This document shows, one piece after another, positions 1-7,711 of a DNA stretch of 32,987 bases (its first letter is position 1; every line of letters starts with the position of its first letter). Both the position numbers and the translations under genes were made by a program. A model generated the notes under the pieces. The model did not search any database. It had not been told where the DNA came from and saw only the letters and a program-made list of their open reading frames with translations. Source of the stretch: an archaeon (lineage in GTDB: Archaea > Asgardarchaeota > Hermodarchaeia > Hermodarchaeales > Hermodarchaeaceae); contig JABXGU010000370.1 in NCBI GenBank assembly GCA_016550415.1, forward strand, positions 1 through 32,987. The letters are read 5' to 3'.

Positions 1-11
1 AAAAAGGGAAA

Positions 12-86
12 TGGAGCCTCGGACGGGGATTGAACCCGCGACCAGCAGCTTACAAGGCTGTCGCTCTACCACTGAGCTACCGAGGC
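12..86 (-). tRNA. tRNA-Thr(UGU)
   Basis: On the minus strand a complete cloverleaf folds with acceptor stem GCCTCGG/CCGAGGC, discriminator U and an encoded CCA at 12-14. The anticodon loop CTTGTAA (50-56) gives anticodon UGU, so it reads ACA/ACN threonine codons. The T loop has the usual TTCAAT core. There is no intron, unlike three other tRNAs in this window. It is divergent from the tRNA-Pro gene downstream. Confidence 0.95.
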
Positions 87-199
87 ATGATAATGCTGGT
101 GTTGTATAACTCCTTTTTGACTTTTACGCCCAATTGGTCGGTTAGTATTCGTTGGAGGGACAAAAGTTTTTCAACCCTTCTAACTAACACTAGAGAGCT

Positions 200-305
200 G
201 GGTCGATGGTCTAGATAACTGAGAAGATATCTTCTTTGTCAAGAATGGTATGATTCGAGGTTTGGGACCTCGAGGCCGGGGGTTCAAATCCCCCTCGGCC
301 CACCA
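200..305 (+). tRNA. tRNA-Pro(UGG) with D-arm intron
   Basis: The acceptor stem GGGTCGA (200-206) pairs with TCGGCCC (295-301), with discriminator A and an encoded CCA at 303-305. The anticodon stem CGAGG/CCTCG holds the loop TTTGGGA, giving anticodon UGG (263-265). The T arm is GGGGG-TTCAAAT-CCCCC. The D arm is about 29 nt too long. An insert with a GAGAAG/CTTCTT hairpin sits inside the D loop. Taking out 217-245 leaves the D arm TGGTCTAGATTGGTATGAT, which is identical to the spliced D arm of the tRNA-Pro(GGG) gene at 23.8 kb. The anticodon loop has no intron. Confidence 0.93.
217..245 (+). other. predicted BHB-type intron in tRNA-Pro(UGG) D loop
   Basis: A 29-nt insert. The inner stem pairs 218-226 with 231-239, with one T-T mismatch and an ATAT loop. 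Bulges are ATA (215-217) and AAT (244-246). The central helix is CTAG (211-214) with CAAG (240-243), with one A-A mismatch. Cutting after the second base of each bulge gives a normal D arm. The motif is relaxed, so the exact cut points are inferred mostly from the match to the other proline tRNA. Confidence 0.75.
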
Positions 306-343
306 TCTCTTTCCTTTATTGTATTTGGCTTGTATTCGAAAAA

Positions 344-353
344 CTTTAATATT
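344..353 (+). promoter_or_regulatory. TATA-like box of 5S rRNA gene
   Basis: The sequence CTTTAATATT is centred about 25 nt before the predicted 5' end of 5S rRNA, the usual spacing for archaeal TBP sites. It is inferred from position and composition only. Confidence 0.5.
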
Positions 354-373
354 CGAGTTAGATGATGCCTTCT

Positions 374-492
374 GGACGCGGCCATAGTACCTGGGAAACA
401 CCCGGTCTCGTCAGATCCCGGAAGTTAAGCCAGTTACGTCGACTCGAGTACTGATGTCCGAGAGGTGTCGGAAAAGAGCCGAGCTGCGTTCC
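374..492 (+). rRNA. rrf: 5S ribosomal RNA
   Basis: The core GATCCCGGAAGTTAAGCC (414-431) is the conserved loop B/C region of 5S rRNA. The 5' end (GGACGCGGC) pairs with the 3' end (GCTGCGTTCC) to form helix I, allowing one bulge. Length of about 119 nt fits the family. A T-rich run follows directly (495-506), as expected for archaeal termination. No 16S or 23S gene is next to it, so 5S is unlinked from the large rRNAs, at least within this window. Confidence 0.92.
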
Positions 493-596
493 ACTTTTTC
501 TTTTTGGTTACTGGAATTGATTATGTCCGATAAGAAAAGGTTTTTATTAGGCTTTTGAGCCGTTGCGCAAGAAATGCATGTGAAAAAGTGATTCAA

Positions 597-1700
597 ATGA
601 TGCAGGTCGGGAACGAGTGGTCTTGGATCATCAACCTTCTTTTCATTGTCTTTTTCTTTGTCATGTATATGTATGGCACTCGAATTCAAGCTTATGTGTG
701 GACACGCCAAGTTGAAACGGCTGTTAGCCAATTAGAATCTCTTACAACGCAGGGCAAGCAAATTGCTTACCGAGCATTTAAGGATCTTGCAGCAAAGGAA
801 GAAGACATCAAATCAACAGTCGAAGACTTCATGGAGTTCTTTATTATCGAACCCGTGAGTTTGGATCCTGCAGGTGTTTTGGGTCGCTTAGAGCATTTAT
901 TGGATGTGCGTACACATCGCTATGAGAAAGAAATTGCTCGAATTGCACCCAATGCTGAGCCTGAAAAAGCCGCAAATGCAGAGAGCGTACTCTCCGGTGC
1001 AATGGCGCTAAATTATATCTTCCGTGTTGTGCGCCATTTTATGATTTTAGGGAAGAAAACAAAGAGCATCTACTATATTATGCAAGTCCAGATGCAATTG
1101 CCAGAAATAATGCGAATGGCAAAAGCATATTTTGAAGCAGTGAGGGCATTCGCAGACGGAAAGCCAATAGGTGATGGTATGGGCCCGTTAGCAATTGCAC
1201 ACTTTGCCAGAGAACTAAAGGCGGGGAAAAGCGAAGAAATCACTCAACACACGATTGCTCTATCTTCAAAATTCGAAGGACGAAAAATCCTCTTTGTCCG
1301 TGCAAAGGGTTACGGGAGTCATGTTGGCAAGCCCGGCGAAGCAATAAAAATGCTTGTTGACCGAAGCAAGGGAAAAATTTCCCGTATAATCACCATTGAT
1401 GCGGGAATGAAACTGGAAGGAGAAGATAGTGGCCATATCATTGAAGGGGTCGGAGCAGCAATTGGGGATCCTGGACCAGAGAAATTCAAGATGGAAGACT
1501 CGGGCGTCAAATACGATATTCCAATTGACGCAATAATCATCAAGGAATCATTGGAGGATGCCTTGAGCCCGATGAAAAAAATTCTCGTTGATGCTGTGCC
1601 AAAAATAATTGAACGCATCAAGAACGCTATTATGCTAAGAACAAAGAACGGAGACACTGTAATAGTAGCAGGAATCGGTAACTCCATTGGCATAGCTTAA
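597..1700 (+). CDS. DUF1512-family archaeal membrane-anchored protein
   Basis: The protein of 367 aa starts with one hydrophobic segment (about residues 9-27) and continues as a soluble domain. The family (DUF1512) is archaeal and has no established function. The C-terminal half contains glycine-rich turns around GYGSHVGKPGE and ends in VIVAGIGNSIGIA, which looks like an alpha/beta fold. I chose ATG 597 because AAGTGAT just upstream resembles a Shine-Dalgarno site. A TTG at 555 would add 14 residues that look non-coding. The coaD-type gene follows 19 nt downstream on the same strand, so the two are probably cotranscribed. The family call is by recognition of sequence style and is not certain. 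Confidence 0.8.
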   Translation: MMQVGNEWSWIINLLFIVFFFVMYMYGTRIQAYVWTRQVETAVSQLESLTTQGKQIAYRAFKDLAAKEEDIKSTVEDFMEFFIIEPVSLDPAGVLGRLEHLLDVRTHRYEKEIARIAPNAEPEKAANAESVLSGAMALNYIFRVVRHFMILGKKTKSIYYIMQVQMQLPEIMRMAKAYFEAVRAFADGKPIGDGMGPLAIAHFARELKAGKSEEITQHTIALSSKFEGRKILFVRAKGYGSHVGKPGEAIKMLVDRSKGKISRIITIDAGMKLEGEDSGHIIEGVGAAIGDPGPEKFKMEDSGVKYDIPIDAIIIKESLEDALSPMKKILVDAVPKIIERIKNAIMLRTKNGDTVIVAGIGNSIGIA

Positions 1701-1719
1701 GGGTAAAATCATTGAGAAC

Positions 1720-2271
1720 TTGACGATTGGTAAAGCTTTTTCAGATGAGATAAGAGCATGGCACGGGGTCTGTGCATTGCCTAAAGTTTCATACCAATGG
1801 GTAGCAATTGGTGGTACCTTTGATCAGCTTCACAAAGGGCACAAGACTCTGCTTCGCCGGGCTTTTGAATTGGGACGTCAAGTTCTCATCGGATTAACCA
1901 CACAAGAAATGGTCAAGCACAAACCAGATTGGGAATCAATAAGAAGTTATGAGCAACGAGAGGCTGAACTACAGCAGTGGCTTGAAGAAGAAGGCTATAG
2001 TGGACGCTATATCATTAGACCATTAAGTGACGCATATGGTCCAGCAATTACAATGCCAGAGTTGCAGCTGATTGTTGTTAGTGAAGATACTTGCCCAGTA
2101 GCCAAAGAAATTAATGAAATAAGAAGGGAAAGAGGACTTCAACTTCTTCACATTGCTGTACTCACCATGGTTATGGCGGAAGACCTTATTTCAATTTCTT
2201 CGACACGCATACGAGCCGGGATTATTGATAGAGACGGACGACTAATCTACAAAGAAGTTCCAACCCCGTAG
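1720..2271 (+). CDS. coaD: phosphopantetheine adenylyltransferase (archaeal PPAT)
   Basis: It catalyses transfer of AMP from ATP to 4'-phosphopantetheine, giving dephospho-CoA, the fourth step of coenzyme A synthesis in the cytosol. The nucleotidyltransferase signature GGTFDQLHKGH lies at residues 31-41, and the C-terminal signature ISSTRIR lies near residue 160; both are diagnostic of the HIGH-superfamily PPAT fold. At 183 aa from TTG 1720 it is longer than typical archaeal PPATs (about 150-165 aa). A TTG at 1777 would give a 164-aa protein beginning just before the core and is a credible alternative start. A 14-bp palindrome (2303-2316) lies about 30 nt after the stop. Confidence 0.93.
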   Translation: MTIGKAFSDEIRAWHGVCALPKVSYQWVAIGGTFDQLHKGHKTLLRRAFELGRQVLIGLTTQEMVKHKPDWESIRSYEQREAELQQWLEEEGYSGRYIIRPLSDAYGPAITMPELQLIVVSEDTCPVAKEINEIRRERGLQLLHIAVLTMVMAEDLISISSTRIRAGIIDRDGRLIYKEVPTP

Positions 2272-2302
2272 TGAAAGGCTTTAAGAGCCTACAAAATAAT
2301 TT

Positions 2303-2316
2303 TTCATTGCAATGAA
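2303..2316. repeat. 14-bp perfect palindrome
   Basis: TTCATTGCAATGAA is a perfect inverted repeat directly after a T-run, between coaD and the putative ncRNA. It could form a small hairpin or be a protein-binding site. No function can be assigned. Confidence 0.4.
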
Positions 2317-2640
2317 GGGATAACAGCCATTTTCGAGGACGAGCCAAAAGGATAACACCTAATGATGGCTTGTGCAAGATAAATGGCGACACCAGAGCGG
2401 CGTTGAGGGTTATGAGGCATGTGACAGGCTCCTACACGATCTATGACGTGAAGTCAAGAGGTGAGTGAGGGGGCAACCCACTATGCATACAACTCAACGT
2501 CGGGTCGTGTCAGTGCTCGAATACTCTTGGCATATTAAGAGAGGACCTGTCGGAGGATTCATGGCGTTCCGCCTGCCGATGATGATGGGGCGTTAGTGTC
2601 CCGAGAGACAGGGTACGACCGACCCATCATTTTCCTAGAT
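2317..2640 (+). ncRNA. probable structured non-coding RNA, unidentified
   Basis: This roughly 320-nt stretch between coaD and taw2 has no credible ORF. It is richer in G and C than its flanks and holds many long complementary segments. These include GCCATTT (2326-2332) with AAATGGC (2381-2387), CGTTGAG (2401-2407) with CTCAACG (2493-2499), GACAC (2388-2392) with GTGTC (2507-2511), a GGG...CCC hairpin near 2470, and ATGATGGG (2581-2588) with CCCATCAT (2623-2630). AATGATGG at 2361 competes for the last partner. Size fits an archaeal RNase P RNA, and GTGCAAG plus GATAAATG (2372-2385) faintly resemble its conserved regions IV/V. The canonical GAGGAAAGTCC and the 3' signature are absent, so I do not name it. 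Strand is inferred from flanking genes. Confidence 0.55.
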
Positions 2641-2658
2641 TTGACTTAGGCACAATTC

Positions 2659-2666
2659 TAAATATT
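2659..2666 (+). promoter_or_regulatory. TATA-like box for taw2, implying a leaderless start
   Basis: TAAATATT is centred about 25 nt before the GTG at 2687. If used, the transcript would begin at or next to the start codon, consistent with no Shine-Dalgarno motif in front of this gene. Confidence 0.45.
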
Positions 2667-2686
2667 GAGAAAACATTGTACAAAAT

Positions 2687-3556
2687 GTGATAGCCAAGTC
2701 TCACCCAAAACATGGAACATTCTATAAGTTCCTTTGCCATCAATTGGAGAATCAGGTTCCCATCAATTTGTTGCCCCGCCGACTACGTGTTCTGGGTCAT
2801 ACAGCAATTCTTTGGCTAAATCCCCAACTATTTCCCTTCAAAGAAATGATAGGACAAGCTGTCCTAAAGTTCGATTCTAAGATTCGTTCTGTTCTAATGC
2901 GAACTTCTGCCATTTCAGGACCCTTTCGACAGCCTTCAATGGAATTAATCGCTGGTACCTCTGACACTGAGACCTCCTTCAGGGAAAACGGATGCATCTT
3001 CAACTTGGATCCCATGAAGGTAATGTTTTCAGTTGGCAACAAGGCTGAAAGAATTCGTATTAGCCATCTTGGCAGAAATGAGTTTGTTGTGGACATGTTT
3101 GCAGGAATTGGGCAATTCTCGATACCAATGGCGGTGCATTCCCATCCACGCTTGATACATGCAATCGAATGGAATCCTGATGCATTCCATTATCTACAAC
3201 AAAACATTAAGGCAAACCATGTTTCAGAAATCATAAAACCCCATTTCGGTGACACAGGAGTTCTTGCACCAAAAGTTGCCAGAGGACAGGCAGACAGAGT
3301 ACTGATGGGATTGATACAGGGAACCACCAAATATCTCAATCAAGGTATCCGGTGTTTAAAGACAGGTGGAATCCTTCATGTCCATGAAATTGGTCCACGA
3401 ACCGATACTATTTCTGAAGTCAGTGCTTCACTTGAAAAAGCAGCCCAAGAGCTTGATAGACAAGTGACTATCCTAGCTACTCGAACGGTTAAAACATTTA
3501 GTCCACGCTGGAACCACTTTGTTTTAGATGTCCAAGTTGATGATGCTAGCGACTGA
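2687..3556 (+). CDS. taw2: tRNA wybutosine-pathway aminocarboxypropyltransferase Taw2/Trm5-like
   Basis: A class I AdoMet-dependent enzyme of 289 aa. Motif I is DMFAGIGQFSIP, shared by Trm5 (m1G37) and Taw2/TYW2 (which moves the 3-amino-3-carboxypropyl group of AdoMet to imidazoguanine 37 of tRNA-Phe). Where Trm5 carries its NPP-type motif, this protein has DRVLMGLIQGT followed by GGILHVHE. That pattern matches Taw2/TYW2 (human TYW2 has DRVNLGLIPS), so Taw2 is the better call. The GTG start has no Shine-Dalgarno site but has a TATA-like box about 25 nt upstream. Its last 11 bp overlap the end of the convergent TyrRS gene. A Trm5 with relaxed activity remains possible. Confidence 0.82.
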   Translation: MIAKSHPKHGTFYKFLCHQLENQVPINLLPRRLRVLGHTAILWLNPQLFPFKEMIGQAVLKFDSKIRSVLMRTSAISGPFRQPSMELIAGTSDTETSFRENGCIFNLDPMKVMFSVGNKAERIRISHLGRNEFVVDMFAGIGQFSIPMAVHSHPRLIHAIEWNPDAFHYLQQNIKANHVSEIIKPHFGDTGVLAPKVARGQADRVLMGLIQGTTKYLNQGIRCLKTGGILHVHEIGPRTDTISEVSASLEKAAQELDRQVTILATRTVKTFSPRWNHFVLDVQVDDASD

Positions 3557-4658
3557 CCTTAAAGTTAAGAACGTCTTGGAGAAGTTTGGCAGCTTCCTCG
3601 TCTTGCTCAAAATAATCGCGAACAGGTTTGAGTAGTTCTGCAATGGCTTCAGCAGCTGCCTGCTTCAAATCAAGTGGATGAATTACCCCAGAAGCGAAAA
3701 GTTTGTCTAATTCGTCCGCACTATCGACTTGAAGTTTGCCACCGAATTTCTCTTCACGTTTGATGTAAAATTTGAAGTCTTCCTGTGAGAAAAGTAAGTG
3801 GCGAACATAACCTAGAACAGGATTGCCTTCAACTTGCTTTGCTGGACAAAATGCGTTGCGCATTTTCTTCATAATCTCTTTTGGCGAGTCGTGAATAAAG
3901 ATTGCATCACCTGGTTTGGACTTTGACATTTTGGTAGCAATCGCTAATTCTTGAGTGGTAATCCCCTTGTCAACATCCATGCGAGATGCGCCAGTGAGAC
4001 CTAAAAGAAGGGGCGTGTGAATGCCAACAGGTTTCCACCCAAGTTTTAGTTTATCCGCTACTTCTCTTGCTAGAACGTGAGCTCGCCTTTGATCCATTCC
4101 CCCGAGACACAATTCGTATTTCTGATTGATTATGTCAGCTACTTGCATGCAGGGATAGATGAGTTTTGAAAAATCTATTTCTGCATCCTCTTCATTGCGG
4201 CCCATAATAGTCATCGAACGTTTAACCCGAGCCAAACTAAGGCTCTTAGCTGTACGAATGACATCCTCCCAATAATCCAGTCTACGCATCAGGTCCTCTG
4301 CAGTTAAAATTCGCACTTTTCGGAAATCCACACCTAATGCAGTAAAGCAATGACGTAGATATTCAGCGCATTTTCGTATCTTCTCGATGTCGCCGCCCAA
4401 TTTATCATTAATTTTTGCATGCCACGTAGCTAATAGGAGTTCCATTCGAACCCCCAGTTGGATAAGCACTCGTAATTTTTGTACCCAAACTACCCACCCG
4501 ATGTGAAATAGTCCGCTGGGTTCAACTCCAACATATCCTAGGGGTTTCTCTTTTCGTGTAAACAAAGTTGCTAAATCCTCAAATGTAACTACCTCAGCGG
4601 TATGAAGCATAGCTTTTGTTGCATCAGGCGGAACCTCAGTCACTCTAATCACAACCAC
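3546..4658 (-). CDS. tyrS: tyrosyl-tRNA synthetase
   Basis: A class I synthetase of 370 aa that charges tRNA-Tyr. Visible signatures are the HIGH motif as HIGW (residues 52-55) after GYVGVEPSG, the KMSKS loop TKMSKSKPGDAIFIHDS (residues 242-258), and the archaeal TyrRS C-terminal pattern (RPEKFGG-like KREEKFGG and HPLDLK). The tyrosine-binding Y42 and MQVAD block fit TyrRS rather than TrpRS. The GTG start at 4658 lies about 25 nt after a TATA-like box, so the message may be leaderless. An internal start at MLHTAEVV (residue 17) is also possible. It ends overlapping taw2 and is divergent from the Toprim gene. Confidence 0.93.
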   Translation of the reverse strand: MVVIRVTEVPPDATKAMLHTAEVVTFEDLATLFTRKEKPLGYVGVEPSGLFHIGWVVWVQKLRVLIQLGVRMELLLATWHAKINDKLGGDIEKIRKCAEYLRHCFTALGVDFRKVRILTAEDLMRRLDYWEDVIRTAKSLSLARVKRSMTIMGRNEEDAEIDFSKLIYPCMQVADIINQKYELCLGGMDQRRAHVLAREVADKLKLGWKPVGIHTPLLLGLTGASRMDVDKGITTQELAIATKMSKSKPGDAIFIHDSPKEIMKKMRNAFCPAKQVEGNPVLGYVRHLLFSQEDFKFYIKREEKFGGKLQVDSADELDKLFASGVIHPLDLKQAAAEAIAELLKPVRDYFEQDEEAAKLLQDVLNFKVSR

Positions 4659-4682
4659 TTCACGTGGGCTTCGTAGAATTTG

Positions 4683-4691
4683 ATATAAAAG
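4683..4691 (-). promoter_or_regulatory. TATA-like box for tyrS
   Basis: On the minus strand TTTTATATC lies about 25 nt before the GTG at 4658, consistent with transcription starting almost at the start codon. Inferred from position and composition. Confidence 0.45.
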
Positions 4692-4792
4692 TTGTCATTT
4701 ATGATTTATATTACCTAATGTTTTGAAAACATTCATAATGATTTTGCGAGAAGACTTGAACTGCTCCATCGAATAATCAGGGAGGATAATAT

Positions 4793-5170
4793 TTGACACA
4801 GCGCAGATTACTTGAAGAACGCTATGAACAGGGCATTGAACTCCTTTTAGAGATATCAGAGGATGGCGTCCCAATCGTAGTTGAGGGAATAAAGGATGTG
4901 GCAACACTACGACACATCGGACTCAGTGGACCAATCATTACACTTGTTGGACAAAGCATTGTTGCACTAGCAGATAAATTAGCAGACTTTGACCGCCTTT
5001 TGATTCTTTTTGACTTTGATAGACAAGGTAAGCGTCTAACCAAGAAATTAACTGAACAATTACAAGGCCGAGGAATAATCATAATGGAAGATATCCGCCA
5101 AACCTTGCAACATGCATTTTCTTGGCATACACGAGTAATTGAAGGATTGAAAAAAGACGTACCTCAGTAG
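4793..5170 (+). CDS. small Toprim-domain protein (RNase M5/primase-like, UPF0292-type)
   Basis: A single Toprim fold of 125 aa. The catalytic glutamate motif is VVEGIKDVATL, followed by the acidic pair in LFDFDRQGK, the metal-binding residues shared by primases, topoisomerases and RNase M5. Archaea carry such stand-alone Toprim proteins; the substrate is not established. The TTG start is supported by a strong GGAGG at 4781-4785, seven bases upstream. It lies 162 nt upstream of dnaG, which has its own Toprim domain, on the same strand. Possible roles are RNA cleavage or nucleotidyl chemistry, but this is inference from the fold. Confidence 0.85.
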   Translation: MTQRRLLEERYEQGIELLLEISEDGVPIVVEGIKDVATLRHIGLSGPIITLVGQSIVALADKLADFDRLLILFDFDRQGKRLTKKLTEQLQGRGIIIMEDIRQTLQHAFSWHTRVIEGLKKDVPQ

Positions 5171-5332
5171 CCACAAGATTTTAATTATGTTCGCTCAGTA
5201 CTTCTTTGAATCAAAATTACCTAGTATCAAGTTTACACATTCATTAAACAATGAAAAAGAACTGTGGCGCAATTACAATGAGATGCGCCACTCAAACGTC
5301 ATAATTCATTAAAATTACTTAGGTGTATTATC

Positions 5333-6656
5333 ATGGTATCAAATAAGGATGATACTGGAACTACAAAATATTGTATAAGAGGAAAAATCGAAATCGATGG
5401 AGTTGTAGAAACACCAGATGTGGTTGGCGCTCTCTTTGGTCAAACGGAGGGCCTACACTTCATGTAGATGACATGAAGGGGCAATCGGTGAAGATTTAGA
5501 TCTTAGAGAATTACAACTATCTGGACGAATTGGTCGAATAAAGGTTGAGCTGAAATCTGAAGGAGGCAAGTCTCGCGGAACAATCAATATCCCATGCAGT
5601 CTTGACCGTGTCGAAACAGCTATCCTTGCAGCCACCTTGGAAACTGTAGATCGTGTTGGACCCTGTGCAGCAAAAATTAGCTTAGAGAAAGTCGAGGATG
5701 TTCGTGAAGAAAAACGACGCCGAATTATTGAGCGCGCAATAGGACTAGTCCGTGACTGGGAAGGCGATGTCTCCCCTGATTCTCAAGAGGTCACAGACAA
5801 AGTTCTGCGTGAATCCCGTACAGCGGAAATCATAAAATTTGGCCCTGATGGTCTCCCTGCTGGTCCAGGAATTGACAAAACGGAGTCCATAATCATTGTG
5901 GAAGGCAGAGCAGACGTCTTGGCTTTACTACGAACTGGAATAGATAATGTCATTGCTGTTGAGGGTACAAGTATTCCAAAATCCATCATTGAACTCGCTA
6001 AAAACAAGACAGTCACTGCATTTCTTGATGGAGATCGTGGTGGCGATTTAATATTAAGAGAACTCGAACAAGTTACAGAAGTCGACTTTATCGCACGAGC
6101 TCCACCAGGGCGTGAAGTAGAGGAACTCACACAGAAGGAAATATCCAAGGCATTACGAAGCAAAATACCATCATCACAAGTAAGTAGGAGAGAAAAACGA
6201 AAAGGACCAAGAAGCACCGCAAAAATTCCGTCAAAAGCAAAAAGACCAAGTCGACGTGCGTCCTCACAGAAAAGTACAAGGGCAAGGCAGACTTCCCCAC
6301 CGGCAAAGGCACGTAAACCCACGCAAACAAAACCAAAGATTGAAAGACCAGTCGAGAGTAGGCACGCCCTAATTCCTGCTCCAGTGCTTAAGTCAGCCCA
6401 AAAAATCCAACAGACGATGATGGCTAGGATTCTAGATGAAGACTTTAAGCAGTTGAAGGAAACTCACGTTGGTGAAGTGACTACAGATTTACAGACCATC
6501 GAGAAAGCAAAAGTTCTCCTTTTAGATGGAGTAGTAACACAACGACTTGTCGATATCGCTGAAGACCGCGGGATAGAACTAATCGTTGGTGCACGTATTG
6601 GCAACATTGTAAAAAGACCAGTGAAGATGAAAATTCACACCTTTAATGAACTATAA
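5333..6656 (+). CDS. dnaG: archaeal DnaG primase-like exosome protein, gene interrupted by a 28-nt intron
   Basis: In archaea DnaG associates with the RNA exosome and has primase activity in vitro. Read as join(5333..5456, 5485..6656) it encodes 431 aa. The start ATG has AGGTG at 5321-5325. The N-terminal DnaG domain includes [12 protein letters not shown] and, after the junction, [18 protein letters not shown]. The Toprim domain shows [15 protein letters not shown] and [12 protein letters not shown] basic, low-complexity linker (about 190 residues in) leads to the conserved C-terminal domain ending in [13 protein letters not shown]. In the genomic sequence exon 1 runs into TAG at 5465-5467 and the rest is in another frame. 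Removing 5457-5484 restores the family sequence EGLLGEDLDL exactly. If there is no splicing, the gene would be broken, but the remainder is fully conserved. Confidence 0.9.
5457..5484 (+). other. predicted BHB (archaeal) mRNA intron in dnaG
   Basis: The inner helix is CTTCATGT (5458-5465) with ACATGAAG (5471-5478), a perfect 8-bp stem with loop AGATG. The central helix is GCCT (5451-5454) with GGGC (5479-5482), 4 bp including one G-U. The bulges are ACA (5455-5457) and AAT (5483-5485). This is the canonical bulge-helix-bulge layout. Cutting after the second base of each bulge removes 28 nt and joins CTA-C to TC-GGT, giving Leu-Leu-Gly as in other DnaG proteins. The outer exon helix is weak (one G-C pair). 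A frame stop TAG lies in the intron. Confidence 0.82.
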
Positions 6657-6686
6657 AGAAATCACACACAAATGGTCAGGCAGTAA

Positions 6687-6694
6687 GCTTAAAT
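6687..6694 (+). promoter_or_regulatory. TATA-like box ahead of the membrane protein/atpD pair
   Basis: GCTTAAAT lies about 55 nt ahead of the GTG at 6748, in the 91-nt gap after dnaG. It fits an archaeal box A with a short 5' leader. Position-based inference. Confidence 0.4.
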
Positions 6695-6747
6695 AGCGAA
6701 CACCCGCAGTTTCGAGCCGACTGCATAAACATTGTGAGTGTGCTCTT

Positions 6748-7032
6748 GTGTCCCAAGAAAATATGAAAATTGTTCGAACCCTTCAACTAATTGGATTCTT
6801 CTTCGCAATGGGAGCTGTGCTAACAGTCCTCATTAACGTCATTTTACCATTTGATTGGGATCTAATCGCATCAATTTTCTTTCTATCCTATTTACTCATT
6901 TGCGGCCTTTCATTTGCTGTAGCAGGAATCATAATAGAACATCCAGACCTAACCCGGAAATACACACTTGAATGGCTACTTGCAACAGTAGTTATTCTAA
7001 TCTGGGTGATATGCGTATACGCTTTGCTTTAG
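6748..7032 (+). CDS. small three-helix membrane protein of unknown function
   Basis: A 94-aa protein with three predicted membrane helices (about residues 11-34, 38-62 and 72-93) and a short charged N-terminus. I recognise no family. It starts at GTG 6748 and ends 10 nt before atpD, so the two are likely cotranscribed. Because AtpD is a stalk subunit of the A-type ATP synthase, a link to that membrane complex is possible, but only by neighbourhood. Confidence 0.75.
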   Translation: MSQENMKIVRTLQLIGFFFAMGAVLTVLINVILPFDWDLIASIFFLSYLLICGLSFAVAGIIIEHPDLTRKYTLEWLLATVVILIWVICVYALL

Positions 7033-7042
7033 GGGAAGAATA

Positions 7043-7711
7043 TTGTCGCAACCAGGAATTATCGCTGGAATACGACCAACTCGAATGGAATTAATCACCC
7101 TCAAAGAACGGCGCGAACTAGCTGCCAGGGGTTATGAGCTACTTCGAGAAAAGCAAGATGCTCTAGTACGCGAATTCTTCACCATTCTTTCTGAAGCTAG
7201 ACAAGTTAGAGAAGAAATGGAAACCACACTTAACAAGGCTTTTTCATCGTTGATGGAAGCTAAGCTGGTGGAGGGAGGAGTCAAACTTGAAGAACTTGCC
7301 CTTGGTGCTCAGAGCTTCATAGACTTTGAAATGGCAACACGCAATATGATGGGAGTTACGGTTCCAGTCTTTCGTGTAACCCAAAGGGCAGATTTGCCAC
7401 GATTTCACTATAGTCTTGCTGGTACTTCTGCTGCAGTAGATCAGGCTGCAAAGAAAATACGGGAAGCACTTGAGAAAGTTGTTAGACTAGCAGAAGTTGA
7501 AGCAACTGTCAAAAGGTTAGCATCTGAAATTGAAAAAACAAAACGTCGGGTAAATGCTCTGAACTATGTAGTCCTTCCAAGAATAAACAATACAATTCGG
7601 TACATCGAATTAATGCTCGAAGAGCAGGAACGAGAGGACCTATTTCGAATGAAACGGGTCAAGGCCATGCTTAACCGAAAAGCAAACGCGCTAACTACTA
7701 GCCACCCGTGA
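7043..7711 (+). CDS. atpD: A/V-type ATP synthase subunit D
   Basis: Subunit D is the coiled-coil central rotor stalk of the archaeal A-type ATP synthase, coupling the membrane ring to the catalytic A3B3 head. The family hallmarks are the N-terminal IRPTRMELITLKERR, a long charged helix, a middle globular insert, and the C-terminal helix VNALNYVVLPRINNTI. Length of 222 aa is normal. The TTG start follows a GGGGAAG stretch. It is unusual that no other ATP synthase subunit gene lies nearby, since these are normally in one operon. Its 3' end overlaps the convergent nac gene by 14 bp. Confidence 0.94.
   Translation: MSQPGIIAGIRPTRMELITLKERRELAARGYELLREKQDALVREFFTILSEARQVREEMETTLNKAFSSLMEAKLVEGGVKLEELALGAQSFIDFEMATRNMMGVTVPVFRVTQRADLPRFHYSLAGTSAAVDQAAKKIREALEKVVRLAEVEATVKRLASEIEKTKRRVNALNYVVLPRINNTIRYIELMLEEQEREDLFRMKRVKAMLNRKANALTTSHP

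Noticed and set aside
411..731. Minus-strand ORF at 411-731
   Set aside because: It overlaps 5S rRNA and the start of the DUF1512 gene and has no recognisable domain.
2317..2640. Confident RNase P RNA call
   Set aside because: The core motifs expected in all RNase P RNAs (GAGGAAAGTCC and the 3' ACCCCGGCTTA-like segment) are not found, so only an unnamed ncRNA is reported.
2687..3556. Trm5 (m1G37 methyltransferase) as first choice
   Set aside because: The NPP-like catalytic motif of Trm5 is replaced by MGLIQGT and GGILHVHE, the Taw2/TYW2 pattern.
5456..5483. Translational bypassing (as in phage T4 gene 60) as explanation of the dnaG gap
   Set aside because: There is a hairpin and a stop codon, but no matching take-off and landing codons at the right spacing. 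The BHB geometry explains the exact length and gives the expected residues.
5333..6656. dnaG as a pseudogene
   Set aside because: Both sides of the insert are fully conserved, with intact start, Toprim residues and C-terminus. A single neat element fits splicing better than decay.
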